From: Amia ocellicauda
Taxonomy: Eukaryota > Chordata > Actinopteri > Amiiformes > Amiidae
Direction of reading: 5' to 3'
DNA length: 64,000 bases
Assembly: GCF_036373705.1 (NCBI RefSeq)
Contig: NC_089851.1
Span: 52,054,812 to 52,118,811 of the forward strand
Shown here: positions 45,627 through 57,245 of the stretch, one piece after another
How the letters are laid out: the number at the start of each line of letters is the position of its first letter
Numbering within the stretch: the first letter of the stretch is position 1
Program-made: the position numbers and the translations under genes
Notes under the pieces: model-generated
The model's database searches: none
Seen by the model: the letters and a program-made list of their open reading frames with translations, nothing else
What the model was told of the DNA's origin: nothing

Positions 45627-48600
45627 GCAATGTTAGAGGTGAATAATGAAAATGCTGAACAAATGGTTGAGGGTGGTGATGGCGGGGACCCGCCTCGGGT
45701 GTTTTTGGAGCGTATTCGTCACTATGACCGGGAACTTAACAGGTTCCGGGGAATGGAGTTTTATGAAGAATTCAGGTTTGTGAATCTGGATCTGGTAGAA
45801 TTGTACTGGTGCTGTGCAAGGGCTGTTAAATGAAATATCACACAATGTGGGTCCTAATGATTTTGTACAGCTTAGACTGAGCTCGGGGTCATTAAATAAT
45901 GCTTTCTGTTAGAGGAGGCAACATTTGGGGGAGCTGGATGAAACAGATTTCCTAGAGAGCATAGCTAATTTACTGCAAAGTCACACCGAAATCCTAATAT
46001 GCAAGGTGGGGTACGGAGACGTATAAAAGGTATTTTGTTTTGCAAGATAATAGACAAGAAAAGGGCATGCCTCACTGATTTCAAAAACCAAGGTAACAAT
46101 TTATGTTTTGCCGCCAGTGTGTACCGCCTGTGGAAAGGGAAAGAATGCACAGATGTTTGTTTTACTTCACAAACAGCATTACTACGGGGTTTTAAACATC
46201 AGAACATTTATAGGTGTTAACTATTTCTGTGATTATTGCCACGCAGTATATGGGCATAAAAATAGTCACACGTGTCGGAATTTGTGCAGAGCGTGTTTTG
46301 ACCCCCACTGTTTTGAGGTTAAAGAGACCATCACCAGATGCGATGTATGTAAAATATTCTGTAGAGGTGGTGTCTGTCTCAGGAAACACAAGGCTAAAGC
46401 TGCCACCAAAGAGATTCAGTGTGTTCAACACTTTTACTGTACAGAGTGCCGGACTTTTCTCCCAATAATGCACACTTGTGAAGAAAAGCTCTTTCCGCGC
46501 TGTAAAAGTGTTATCCAGACACCTGACAATCATGTATGCTACATGAGCGTAATAAACATCCCCAAACAATCGGAAAAATACAGTTTCTTTGATTTTGAAT
46601 GCATGCAAGAAACAGGACACACATCCCAAATTATGTTTATGCCTCACACATAAACAACAACCGCACATGGGAGTTTTATGGGGATTCTTGCTTATCTGAC
46701 TTTGTGAAATGTTTCATTGACACGTGTTTTAAAAACTACACTTTTATTTCACACAATGGTAAAGGCTATGATAACTACTTGGTCATTAGAGAGCTCATAC
46801 GTGAAAAGGTTGCTACACACTTCATCACACAAGGAGGTAAAATTATGTGCATGACAGTGACCGCTCTGAACATCATGTTCATTGATTCATTACATTTCTT
46901 GCCTCTGAAACTGAGCAATATGCCAAAAGCAATGGGGTTTGAGGGTGAGAAAGGCCATTTCCCACACTTCTTTAACACGGTCGCAAACCAAAATTATGTA
47001 GGACCCTTACCCGCTAAACAATTTTACGGGGTAGACTACATGATGGGTGCTGATAAAACACAGTTTCAGGAATGGTACGATGAGCACAAACTCGATGAAT
47101 TGAAGCGGTATTGTAGACAGGACGTGGACATACTGAGACAAGCTTGTACTACATATAGAAACGAGATATTAAGTATGACAGAGCAGATACGTCTGAAGTG
47201 TCCGTCTGACCCTGATTCAGACCTGATTAAAGTCAGTCTTGACCCGTTTCAGTACATCACATTAGCCTCTGTGTGTATGACCATGTACCGGTACATGTTT
47301 CTCAGACCGCAGACCATAGCATTAGTCCCGCACAACAATTATCACAACCAGAAAAAGCGGTTCTCGACCCCCGCTATTCAGTGGCTCATGTATACTGAAC
47401 ACACAGACAACATCAGTATACAACACGCACTAAAGCTGGGTGGTGAGCATAAATTTGGCCCGTACTATCTAGATGGTTTTGCAGTAATAAACGGTGTGTA
47501 CACTGCTTTTGAGTACCATGGATGTTTTTTTCATGGTTGCGATACCTGTTATAGCGAAAATGACGTTAACAGTGTGACAAAAACAACATTCGGCTGGCTA
47601 TATCAAAAGACAATGTATAAAACCGAATTCTTAAAATTACAAGGGTTTGATGTTAAAGTGATGTGGGAACACAAATGGAAGACAATGCTGAATGAAGACC
47701 AGGATGTTAGGGCATTTATTTCCGAATCACAGTTACCAGCGCCTTTAGACCCCAGGGAGTCTCTATTCGGTGGGTGGACGAATGCAGTGACCCTGTATTA
47801 TCAACCAAAACCTGGCTAGGAACTCCGTTACTATGATTTCACCAGTCTGTACCCGTTTGTAAATAAAACCAAATTGTACCCCGTTGGTCACCCGGATATA
47901 ATATGCGAGGGCTTTGAAGATTTACAAAATTACTTTGGGCTCGCAAAAGTCAAAGTTTACCCTCCTAGAAGGTTGTTTTTCCCTGTGCTACCGACCAGAG
48001 TTGGTAAAAAACTGTTCTTTACACTCTGTCGGACGTGCGCTGACACCCAGCAGGGCTCCCCCTGAACAAACAGCGACGAGCAGATAGCGCTTACCGGTGT
48101 CTGGTGCATGCCAGAGCTGCTGGCTGCTGTAGATAAGGATTACAGAATAGCAGAATTATACGAGATCTGGCACTTTAAGCACTCGACCAACACGTTGTTT
48201 AGTGAATATATTAAAACGCATTTAAAAGGCAAACAAGAAGCTTCAGGCTACCCCCAGTGGTGCAAAAATGACACAGACCGTGAACACTACATCAGAGAGT
48301 AACATGACAGAGAGGGGGTACACTTGGACCATTACAACATTACTAAGAATCCGGCCAAAAGACAGATTTCAAAACTGTTTTTGAATTCTTTATGGGGAAA
48401 ATTTGGACAACGACCAGATTTACAAAACACCAGTATTGTGAGAGACCCCAACGAATTATTTAAATACGTGTTTGCCCCATACCACGAGGTCCCGTCTTGT
48501 GATTTTATTGATGATGACGATGATTTTATGTGCCTGTGTCACCTGGAAACGGGGAAAAGAGCACTACACACAGCTTTCAAATGTAAATATTTGTATTGCC

Positions 48601-49254
48601 AGTTTCACCACCGCCTATGCTAGGTTAGAACTGTACTCTCTTCTGGATTCATTACAAGGTCGTTGTTTGTATTATGACACTGATTCAATCATTTATGTAA
48701 GCAGGCCAGGACAGTGGGACCCCAAGTTAGGAGATTATCTGGGTCAATTGACAAGTGAGCTGCCTCCGGATCAGCACATTACAGAGTTTGTTGCAACAGG
48801 ACCTAAATCCTATGGATATAAGCTCTCAGGAGGGAAAGCCTGTATCAAGGTAAAGGTATCACATTAAACGTGGCTAATAGTGAGAAAATTAATGTCGATA
48901 GCCTAAAAGATTTGATACTTGACTATGCGGATAAGTAGGCTGGTGCAAATGGTGAAATAAAAGACATTGCACTGCGGCAACCGGGGATAGTACGTGTTAA
49001 ACGTGACTGGCACTTTGAGATGAGAACACTGCAAAAGACCGAGAGATAAATTACAGATTACAACGTTAGCTCGACAGATGTATCCAGGCAAATCTCAATA
49101 TTTTTTGGAAGCTTTTGAAGATGCCACCAAGAAGTATTTCGGATACTTATTTGTCGATGTCATGTCAAAGACCCCTGATGAATACCGTTTAAGGACGGGT
49201 CTTTTCCCCCCTGACATCCCGGTGGTTTATGTGTTTAAAAAACAAAGAAAGTAA
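45627..49254 (+). pseudogene. Polinton protein-primed DNA polymerase B, broken
   Basis: This is the replication enzyme of the element. Recognisable parts run in family order: an N-terminal region with NNLCFAASVYRLW (about 46100), a Cys/His-rich stretch (46200..46540), the exonuclease DFE motif (about 46590), the second exonuclease landmark YCRQDVDILRQAC (about 47110), palm motif DFTSLYPFVN (about 47840), the KxxxNSxxG-type motif with LNSLWGKFGQ (about 48380) and YYDTDSIIYV (about 48670). It is spread over several frames and counts as broken, with several breaks. The family is typically around 1000-1200 residues, which fits the 3.6-kb span. A short tandem duplication lies just upstream (about 45455..45590). 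Confidence 0.93.
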
Positions 49255-49311
49255 AAGCCGCTGGTTTTCCAGCGTTGAGCACATTTGCTGTCTGTGACTC
49301 TGGCTGTCAGT

Positions 49312-49633
49312 ATGTCACTGCGTATGAAGAGAAAACTGGCTCTCCTGCAGCTGCTGGTTAAAGCCAAGCCGCAACAAGGCCATTCTGTGCGCCGCTGGAA
49401 GCGACCTGGTACAGGCCGTGTCAGAAATCGCTCTAAATACACTGAAAGGAAACATCCGCTTGAGCGCTAAACAATTTCAGAAACTCAAGAAAAGTGGCCA
49501 CATTATAAAAACACTTAGTAAAAAGACAGTGTCTGTTAAGAGAAAGAGAAATCTATTGAATCAGTCTGGGGGGTTTATCGGTAATTTGCTAAGTATTGCC
49601 ATTCCCCTCATTACCGGCTTACTGACCAGATGA
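49312..49633 (+). pseudogene. Small basic Polinton ORF(s) with hydrophobic C-terminus
   Basis: Overlapping short frames carry MSLRMKRKLALLQLLVKAKP and, further on, GGFIGNLLSIAIPLITGLLT. The layout (basic body and a hydrophobic or amphipathic end, placed between the polymerase and the next ORF) resembles small virion-associated proteins of Polintons. The assignment to a named family is uncertain. Confidence 0.5.
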
Positions 49634-50373
49634 AAATGCAATTCACTGAGAAAATGTATCTAGTACCTCAGAAACAGATGGGCCAAATTAAAGAGGACTT
49701 TCCAGTTGAACACGACATCAGAAAAATAGCCACATATAAATTGGATGGTGAAATGAAAGATATTCTGCAAAGCTCTCAATTGGGTGAATATGACAAAGCG
49801 CTGCAGAGGTACTTGGCCCTGACGCGGCAGGCAGAATCTGAAAAAGCCACTTTGACTTTGCAGATGCCTGACACCGATACCCCGGCCGAAAAACCGCACA
49901 CAGAGCCTGTTTTCGATTATATTTTAGACGCTATCCCACAAAGGCAAAATAAAAATGCCCAAATGGTGTCCAACAATTCTATAGCTAGCTGGAATGAGAA
50001 TGGGGAATTTGTGTACAAGGGGGGCCCTGTTCGTGGGTCTCATGTGATTGATCTGGTTAGGGCTGTCACACAGCCGCACACGCTGGCCACAGGAAGAGCC
50101 CCCAAAGGCTGGGGCAGTTTTATGATGGCGAGGGCGGAGATTAACATCCCCGGTTCGGTACTGTCTAACAGAATAAACAGGGAGGTGTTGGAGAAACTGA
50201 AAACAACACCTACTAGAGACAGTTCTATGTCTATACAGAGAAATCCTATTTCTCCTGAACCAGACTTTGATATTTCGATGGAGGGGGCGGCTGCCCCACC
50301 CGAAACACCACAAAGAGACCAGCCAGCTAAAAAGCATAGGCTGTTTGGGAAATTACCATGGCTGTCTCTGTAA
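49630..50373 (+). CDS. Polinton 247-residue ORF (conserved small structural-type protein)
   Basis: This frame starts MKMQFTEKMYLVPQKQMGQI and overlaps the preceding ORF by four bases (ATGA). The N-terminal third, with YLVPQ, matches my recollection of a protein commonly encoded in fish Polintons next to the polymerase. The middle has GPVRGSHVIDLVRAV and KGWGSFM, and the C-terminus is proline-rich then basic. It is uninterrupted, unlike its neighbours. The function is not established; PX/PW-type labels have been used for such ORFs, and I do not assign one. Confidence 0.6.
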   Translation: MKMQFTEKMYLVPQKQMGQIKEDFPVEHDIRKIATYKLDGEMKDILQSSQLGEYDKALQRYLALTRQAESEKATLTLQMPDTDTPAEKPHTEPVFDYILDAIPQRQNKNAQMVSNNSIASWNENGEFVYKGGPVRGSHVIDLVRAVTQPHTLATGRAPKGWGSFMMARAEINIPGSVLSNRINREVLEKLKTTPTRDSSMSIQRNPISPEPDFDISMEGAAAPPETPQRDQPAKKHRLFGKLPWLSL

Positions 50374-50502
50374 AGCGGGTCCTCATGGTTTTATTTTTTG
50401 TATTATTATTTTGGTTGTTGTTTGTTTATATATAGGCTATAGAAATACATACATTGATGTTATCTGTAAAATGTTAAATCCTTGTGTGATTCTGATAATA
50501 AA

Positions 50503-50506
50503 AAAT

Positions 50507-50547
<41 letters not shown>

Positions 50548-50548
50548 G
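50503..50548. repeat. (TTA)n microsatellite in the Polinton
   Basis: About 15 TTA units in the non-coding middle of the element, between the right-facing and left-facing gene blocks. The poly-Leu frame across it is an artefact. Confidence 0.9.
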
Positions 50549-50639
50549 TGTTTGTATGTCAAAGAACATTATCAGTGGTGTTTCACTGTTTTAGTTTATT
50601 TGGTTTTTGTGTGTGCTGAATAAAAAATGTAACGCGTGA

Positions 50640-50870
50640 TAAACTATGGTGTTTGTATGTATGGATTTATTAACTACATATAAACATAATTCATGTGTAT
50701 ATAATATTTTATTATCAGGTTAGCAGGCGTTACATATATGAGAATGCCACGTCATTAAGCTTAAACGCACACACACAAACATACACACAAGCATTATTCT
50801 ATCATTCTATAGTGTCTATGGTGTTATTCATACACTGTTCTAACATTGTTTATTTCTGTTCATGACTGAT
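50640..50870. other. Polinton central non-coding segment
   Basis: AT-rich junction between the two convergent gene blocks. No coding signal. Confidence 0.5.
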
Positions 50871-51538
50871 TTAGCAATTATGACAGATCCTAAAATCATG
50901 CATTCGGTTACACATCTGACAATTCTCATTTACATGAAGCTTAAACAGATACATAGGTCTCGTTCTCCTGTTATAACTTTTCACAAACTGCATTACCATG
51001 TTGTCATTACTAATTAAATCTTCAGAATACAAATCCAATATCTGATTATAAGCTAGCCCCTTACAACGCTGTTGTAAAAAATACACACAGTGGTTTCCAC
51101 ATGTTGTGGATAAAGCATCCTGCAACTGTCTGGAGTTAACACTGTTAACACTGAGTTTGTGTTTAAAAAACGCATGATTGATTTAGGGAAAAAAGGAGCA
51201 TTGGGGGGGAATCCGTAAGAATCAAAGAATTCGGCCTTCCCATCTCCTCCTAGATAGATAGCAAGCCAGTGCTCCCCGGGTCGGTCATGCGGATGTGTGT
51301 TGATGACGAAACAGGCCGGCCTGTGGACTCCTGACCATTTGGGGAGCTTGTCAGATGGAAACACACCCAGAAAATAGTCTGTTGTGTAACTGTCCTTAGT
51401 CATGATGGCCCCAATCTGTTGCGTATTCATGACCAGAGTATTGAAAGCCACAAGGCAATCGTTTTTCAACTGTAGTCGTAAAGGACTTATCTTAATAATG
51501 ATTAATGTTAATTTCAACAATGTTGTCAAAAACAGCAT
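50871..51538 (-). pseudogene. Polinton adenain-like cysteine protease, broken
   Basis: Recognisable motifs are LGVFPSDKLP, PGEHWLAIYLGGDGKAEFFD with the catalytic-type His in EHW, and CGNHCVYFLQ with the catalytic-type Cys. This is the order of adenovirus-type proteases that process capsid proteins. The parts are not all in one frame, so it is broken. Confidence 0.88.
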
Positions 51539-52020
51539 ACACTATCATGTTCACGGTGGTTGGTAATGGCTGGGCAAAACTAATTTCTGCTCTCAGGTTC
51601 CCTGTTTTTATGAGCGAATAGTGCCCAGTGCACTCTTGATCCGGGCTGAGGTTAAATGCAAACAGTGTGTAACCTCTGGCAAACTCCTTACAGTCCACTA
51701 CCAGAGGCTTGTCTTTGAGGTGCTTTCCGGCTGTTTCCACCAGGTTAAAGTTATCATTTGCGAAATCCGGTTGTAGCGGTTTAGTAGGGATCTGCTCCCG
51801 ATCTACTTACAGGGCCAGGAAATTAATATCACAATGTTTAAAGTAGAAGGGGTTTATCCACAAAACCAATTGCTATTATTTTAGCCAATTGTCCCAGAAA
51901 CACATTTTCCTGGTTGCAGACCCTGCTTCCTCTGGCCAGACTGAACACTTTCATATGAACCCGATCTACAGGGTATTTTGCATTAGCCACCTGCAGCACA
52001 TCGGCATGACCCAGCCTGAC
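51492..52020 (-). pseudogene. Polinton capsid-type protein, partial and broken
   Basis: Segments KYPVDRVHMKVFSLARGS, NVFLGQLAKIIAIG, GYTLFAFNLSPDQ and PTTVNMIVYAVFDNIVEI match the conserved C-terminal part of a family annotated in animals as F54H12.2-like, which I take to be a Polinton virion protein. The part seen is well short of a full gene and spread over more than one frame. Confidence 0.65.
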
Positions 52021-52387
52021 AGCGGGGGCCACCCGGACCCTCTTCACAAACACAGCTGCTGAGAGAAACTTGTTTACCCCGGCCACGGCCTCTGGAGTCT
52101 AAATTTTTCTGTATTCGATAGACTCTGTCACCATTTGGGTTTATCTTTTGTAACTCTTCGGTGTAAAACTGACCTTTTATGTCGTCACCAGCATAATCTT
52201 TTAGTTTGTAAATAGGCCTTAATCCAGGCACACATTCTTTAACTATGAATATTTCATCTGTGAATGTTTGCTCATACCCCTTTTCAAATTTCCCTTTTAT
52301 TCTCGACACCCTCACATGATCACCTTCTTTAAACTTAAATTTTGAAGGTTTGCTTTTTACAAATGACCCATACACAGTCCTCCACAC
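51983..52387 (-). pseudogene. Polinton integrase C-terminal, chromo-like region
   Basis: The region around KFKEGDHVRVSRIKGKFEKG and YKLKDYAGDDIKGQFYTEEL has the SH3/chromo-like pattern that follows the integrase core in Polintons and chromo-integrases. It lies directly downstream of the core at 52437..53066. Confidence 0.75.
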
Positions 52388-52436
52388 CCTCAGGGCATTG
52401 TCATGGGTGACATCTACTGGTCGTTCCTTAACAGTT

Positions 52437-53066
52437 CTATGGAATGTGTGATTGTAACTGTGAAACAGCTCTAAAGTACTTCCACATTTTCGATTTTATA
52501 GTCCTATTGAATCTCTCTACCACACTGGCTTTCACTTTACTATTTGTCACAAAATGTACAATTTGGTATTGCTTGAGAAGACTTTGAAAACCATGGTTGA
52601 GGAATTCTTTCCCCTGATCTGTCTGCAGTTTCTTTGGAACGCGCCCTTGGGTGAATATTCTTTTAAAGGCGGCACACACTTGCTGACCCGTTTTGTTTTT
52701 TAATGGTACTGCCCAGGCGTATTTGGACAACACATCTATACAGGTTAGAATGTATTTCATACCGTTGTTGAACTTTGAAAACTGACCCATTTCCACCAGG
52801 TCTGCCTGCCATTGCCAGTCAATGTCTTGTACCAGTGTCAAGTTCCTCTTAAACCTCACCCGCGCTGGTCTGTGCACTGTGTATGTATATTGATCCGATA
52901 ACCATTGTGAAACATGTTCTCTTTTTATACGGTCACCCTTTGCTCTGGCACTTCTCAGCAGTGTATCGAGTCCTCCAAAACGACCGGCTTCTTTAGGCGT
53001 ATAATAGATCTCTTTTAATCTCTCTTCATGGTTCATTTTCTCGTGATTAATGAATACACCCTTCAA
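52437..53066 (-). pseudogene. Polinton retroviral-type integrase core
   Basis: The rve fold is recognisable. First Asp in WQADLVEMGQFSKFNNG, then KYILTCIDVLSKYAWAVPLK, the second Asp in LQTDQGKEFLN and Glu in VVERFNRTIKSKMWKYFR. The N-terminal part (EAGRFGGLDTLLRSARAKGD) is also family-like. The core is open, but the gene as a whole is counted among the broken parts. Integration by this enzyme gives the 6-bp target duplication seen at the ends. Confidence 0.93.
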
Positions 53067-53092
53067 CTTAGTAACTTATACCAAATAGTAAC

Positions 53093-53175
53093 ACCCAGGT
53101 GGCTGAGTGGTTAAGGCATTGGACTTAAGATCTAATAGATGTATGTCTGTGTGGGTTGGAATTCCACTCTGGGTA
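53093..53175 (+). tRNA. tRNA-Leu(TAA)-like gene inside the Polinton
   Basis: The 83-nt sequence resembles vertebrate tRNA-Leu(TAA). It has acceptor ACCCAGG/TCTGGGT with a terminal G-T, A box TGGCTGAGTGG, anticodon loop CTTAAGA (anticodon TAA), a long variable arm, a T stem that pairs and discriminator A. The B box is diverged, so activity is uncertain. TTTTTT follows about 6 nt after the gene. It sits between the integrase start and the right TIR. Confidence 0.8.
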
Positions 53176-53238
53176 AGTACTTTTTTGATCAAAACTTTAT
53201 TTTGTTCTCTTTTTCTAATTTAATTTATTTTATTTTAT

Positions 53239-53448
53239 ACCACCCCAAAAACAATCATAAAATATATAACCTAAAATCATCACATGCAGATCACTAAACA
53301 CAGTTTAAAATACTTTTTTATTAAAACTTTATGTTGTTGTTCTCTTCTTATTTTAATGTATTTTATTTTGGTAACAACTTATCGTACCAAACCTAATCAT
53401 AAAACATAACCTAACACAAATAATAATAAGTTTAAACTCTTAAACATT

Positions 53449-53484
<36 letters not shown>

Positions 53485-53853
53485 CATCAGGGTGAGATGG
53501 CGGCGAACACTTGTCAAGATGACCTGTGCCCTTTCCAAAATGCCTGTCATCCTAACAAGATGGAGGTCATCCAAACAAGATGGCTGCCATCCTAACAAGA
53601 TCACGGTCATCCAAACAAGATGGCTGACAGGAGAGGGTCAAAGGGTAAAACCTGTATTCTTACAAGATGGCTGACTGGAGAGGATCAAAGGGTACAGGGT
53701 AAGGAGGAGCTTCCTGGCCCATTGGGCTTCTGGGTAAGGAGGGGCTTCATGGCCCGTGAGGCTTCTGGGTAAGGCGGGTTTCCCAGCCCATGGGGCTTCT
53801 GGGTAGGGGCGGGGCCACCTGTCACTTTGACATAAAGTACCATCATTACTACT
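53239..53853 (-). repeat. Polinton right terminal inverted repeat
   Basis: Reverse complement of 43571..44180, about 95% identical by eye, with the same minisatellites and a (CA)n run at about 53455..53480. Confidence 0.93.
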
Positions 53854-54804
53854 CTGATGTTAGTACTTGAAATGTGTATTACCAAACATTGATAAGTCAC
53901 ACAGTGTGGCAACAATCTTGGATTATGCCTCAATTTCTCATAAACCCTTATACTGGCTGATGTGTGCTTTGGTATACAGTATCTTTGGACCGTGTTCTAC
54001 ACATATCCTAAAAGACAATTCCTACATGAAGAAACATAGCAGTAATGAACAAAATATTTTGACTTACTGTACATTTTGTTCAATTTTAAGCCTGCAATAA
54101 AACACTGTCACCACTGGTAGCAGCATATACCACAAACAGCACTGAGATTTTAAAAAATGAAGCGGCCATCTTGGGCATGTACATCGTAACAACAAAACAC
54201 TATCAGTCACTTGCAACAGTATTAGAGTGGAAACTATTATTTTAAACACACAGACACTTCTGTATGCAAATACAAATAGTGTAAATTGAGATGTGTTTAA
54301 ATTAGGGATTATTTCAGCTGTAGAGAAACCTTGAAGAGAAGCAAGAGAAAAAAAATGTGAAACTAAAAAATTGGATTAAATGTGATTCACATGAAACATA
54401 AATACACATTATGTAAAATACATAAAATACATGAAAATCAACAGTGGTACAAGAGCGGTGATGTTGCTGAATCTGTAGTGGTGGATTATTGCTTTCAACT
54501 GAACATCATTTCAAACTGAGATTGGCTGGATCCATGCATCAGTTCCTGGTTAAATAGTTAACGATGCAACACAGGGGGCGATTTTGTGCTCTTCTCTCTC
54601 AGTGAAATCGTAACTTATGGTGACATGTATACTGAACTGTGCAGAATCGCTGGCTCTATTCAATATAATTGAAAGGGCGAACATAAGACGTTTACTGTGC
54701 GAGCTACAATCGAATAAACGGACCTGCTCATTGAGGCGCTTGATATTAGTAATTGGACATATTTCCCGCTTTATGAAAAACATTGCTTTTACAAGCTGGA
54801 ATTG
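53854..54804 (+). repeat. 2.2-kb unclassified repeat, copy 1, right part
   Basis: Aligns with 58892..59770. Landmarks are GCTGATGTGTGCTTTGGTAT, CTATCAGTCACTTGCAACAG, TTGCTGAATCTGTAGTGGTG, GCAGAATCGCTGGCTCTA and CATAAGACG. It extends ~35 bp past the point where copy 2 diverges. Confidence 0.8.
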
Positions 54805-55399
54805 TACACTGTAAAAAATGTTACATGCAATCTACTTTAAAAAATTATGGTAACATTATTACACATATTTTTTAAGGTTTAGTTTTTTTGCGAAATCTAC
54901 GCGAATAAATTAAGTAAAATTTCCTAAATTATTTAGTCTATGGCACACAATGAATTTAATTTAATCTTTTTTATTGTATGTTTTCTCACAAATTAATCAA
55001 GTAAAATTTACTCATTTGTATTAATTAAAATGACTTAATTATAAAATGTACTGCCTTTTTCAGGTTAAGATAATAATGAATACAAAATGCAGTTTTTGTT
55101 GACAAACATGCTTTTATTGTCTTTTTGGACTGTAACCATAAATAACAAATATATATAAAATGTAAGCAGCAGTTTTAAGACATGAAAAAAAAAAGTTTAC
55201 ATTTCCCATGTCATTGAGAAACATCATTTTGTTACACAAAAACATGTGCATACAAATAACAACTTGTAGCAAAATGTATAAAACCATTTATACTAGCTAA
55301 AAGATTGTATGAACAACAATCATGTAGAACAGTATCAAACGCTCAATCAGTGCAGTTTTTTTTCCACCAGAACTTGGTAATAATGCTTTGTCTCTCAAT

Positions 55400-55696
55400 C
55401 TAAGACATGAGTTTGTTTTTAAGTGTTAGTAATTTGGGGGAAAACTTGCACACATCCAGTTCTAAGAAGAGCTTCTGAAAGGCCTCAAATGTGTGCCTCA
55501 GTTCTTTCGAGTAGGTGAGGTTTAGTGCATACGTCAGTCCAAGAAAAACAGCACAGGCTCTAGACAGATTTTCCAAGCCACCCATGACTTGCACCCCCTC
55601 CAAGATGATGCTGACGTCCTCCTGATCATCCCTCTTGCAGATGGCAATTTTCATTATTTGCGGCAGGAGATCTTGCTGTACATCTGTATTGTCGCA
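55400..55696 (-). pseudogene. SAMD3-like terminal exon (fish multicopy family)
   Basis: On - an acceptor (TTGTTTTACAG) precedes TGCGACAATACAG. The frame then runs about 98 codons to TAG at 55400, with VSIILEGVQVMGGLENLSRA, FLGLTYALNLTYSKELRHTF and LSPKLLTLKNKLMS-like features (here FSPKLLTLKNKLMS). This resembles the C-terminal end of the uncharacterised SAMD3-like proteins that are highly multiplied in fish. No upstream exon is found within the 2.8-kb element. It is either an exon of a larger host gene reading leftward across the junction, or, more likely, a captured or retrocopied fragment. Confidence 0.5.
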
Positions 55697-56129
55697 CTGT
55701 AAAACAACCATTAAATAAGTATTTTTATCTTGTCTGTCTCTCTATCATTATATATCTGTCCATAATTATAAAGTTTATTTGTGTACGGTTGTAAACAAAC
55801 ATTTTGAAACATTTTTCTTATAACAGCTTAAAATTCTAAATTTCTTTGTAAACACTAAAACAAAAAAATATGTTTCAGTGGACGGCACACACTGTCAAAA
55901 TAACAAGCTCAAATATAGTTTCACCAATGACAGAGGGTGTATTCAGGGTAAAGAAAAAAAATACATTTGGTGACACCAGTGTAGGGGGGAAAACTGCAAA
56001 TTAACCATGTTTACATGAGGAATATAGTGCATTCAGAATGTAAAACAGCCCCCACATTAATTCTAATTTTCAGTTTACTTATTCTGATTGTTGGGGTAAA
56101 GTTGTTTTCCCAATTATAAAGAATACCTT

Positions 56130-56345
56130 ATCAATTATTTCTTCCTGTGTCTCGGAACTGCCCTGGGACATATGCAAAGAAAATTTCATTCAGGTTCGGG
56201 ACTGCCCCGAACCACCTATGAAATATTGCTTGTAGATGTATAAAAGGCTGTGTGAAACTTTCAATAAACGAAGATAAACAAACTGACATTGTGTCAGTGA
56301 CTTTATTTCCCGGGCCTGTCTCCTGCTGAGAGTCTAAACTGTTAC
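56130..56345 (+). repeat. LTR-like fragment
   Basis: TATAAAAG (about 56238), AATAAA (about 56262) and TGTGTCAGTGACTTTATTT in this order and spacing resemble the U3-R-U5 layout of a retroelement LTR. No internal region or partner LTR is seen, so at most it is a degraded solo LTR. The downstream 56400..56560 has a tRNA-like GGTTCGAATTC on -. Confidence 0.3.
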
Positions 56346-56707
56346 TGGAAGCGCTCACTGGGGTGCCTGATTCACTGGGATCCGAAGGGTTGCTTCAACT
56401 GAAGCTTTGCACCTTAACACTGATGTTGATCCCAATCTGTAAATGTAACTGGTCCTACTTGCACCGCTCCAAGCAGAATTCGAACCAGCTTCACCGGCAT
56501 TGGAGGTGGGTGCACTAACAAGGACGCTAAAGATCATAGCCTCTAGCATCAGTCACTGGGGCACCTCTTGAGGCCAAGTGGAGTGAGGTTTACTCACACA
56601 GCTCTTACTAGCTGCTCTCTGTTACATATAAATGAAATTACACTCTGCCTTACATCACGCCTTTTGGGTTTGAGGACTGAAAGATATAACCTACATTTTT
56701 TTTTTTT

Positions 56708-56893
56708 GGTTACACTATTTCGATGGTCCACTTTAGACATTCTACTAACTGTAAGTAACTACTCTCATTAGAGTATTAGTAGACTGCAAGTAAACTGTTA
56801 GGTTAGGGTTAATAGATTACGTTAACACGTAGTTGCAAAGTTACTTATACTCAGTAGAATTTCTAAAGTGGACCACCTAAATAAAGTGTTACC
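56708..56893. mobile_element. MITE with ~55-bp inverted repeats (186 bp)
   Basis: The ends GGTTACACTATTTCGATGGT and GGTAACACTTTATTTAGGTG (reverse strand) extend inward through GGTCCACTTTAGA and TTCTACT motifs. GGGTTAATAGATTACG lies in the loop. It belongs to a MITE type common in fish. It is nested in the 54805..57638 element. Confidence 0.85.
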
Positions 56894-57210
56894 TTTCTTA
56901 ATATAGTGGCTGACAAAAGTCTTATTTGTGTTAAATATTTTCACAGTTGTTTTAGACAATTTAATTGTAAAAAAGTATTGTTCAGGTTCATCCCCTTGGA
57001 ATTATAAGGTTCTATCTGACATTTTTGACAAAATTGAGTTATTCACATATTCTTATTCTGTGACAACTTATTTACATTATGTGACTTTTTTTTAAGTTGT
57101 GTACATTTTTGGACTTTTTATTTAGAAAACAAAAAGGTTCTGTCTACAAAGTTGAACTCAAACTTCGTACTATACGGTTCTATTTGCGAGCCAATCAGCA
57201 CTTATCTAAT

Positions 57211-57212
<2 letters not shown>

Positions 57213-57245
<33 letters not shown>
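57213..57245 (+). repeat. (CTAT)n microsatellite
   Basis: About eight CTAT units. Unrelated in flanks to the satellite at the window start. Confidence 0.9.

Larger units (their letters stand above)
43571..53853. mobile_element. Polinton/Maverick, broken (10.3 kb)
   Basis: The termini are AGTAGTAATGATGG and its reverse complement, with inverted repeats of about 610 bp that are roughly 95% identical by eye. The 6-bp flanks are CTTATG (43565..43570) and CTGATG (53854..53859), a target duplication with one difference. Parts seen are a protein-primed DNA polymerase B, two small ORFs, an adenovirus-type cysteine protease, a capsid-protein part, a retroviral-type integrase with a chromo-like tail and a tRNA-Leu. 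I see no packaging ATPase. At 10.3 kb it is shorter than the usual 15-20 kb and is clearly dead, with on the order of ten breaks. The TIR divergence suggests an insertion that is old but not ancient. Confidence 0.95.

Noticed and set aside
46192-46668. 158-codon minus-strand frame opposite the polymerase
   Set aside because: It is a shadow of the polymerase coding strand, where the recognisable motifs lie.
50267-50623. 118-codon frame with a poly-Leu run in the Polinton
   Set aside because: It overlaps the real 247-codon ORF in another frame and then reads the (TTA)n microsatellite.
56400-56560. tRNA-Ser-like sequence on - with a GGTTCGAATTC B-box-like motif
   Set aside because: I could not fold a convincing cloverleaf, and the acceptor and anticodon arms do not pair.
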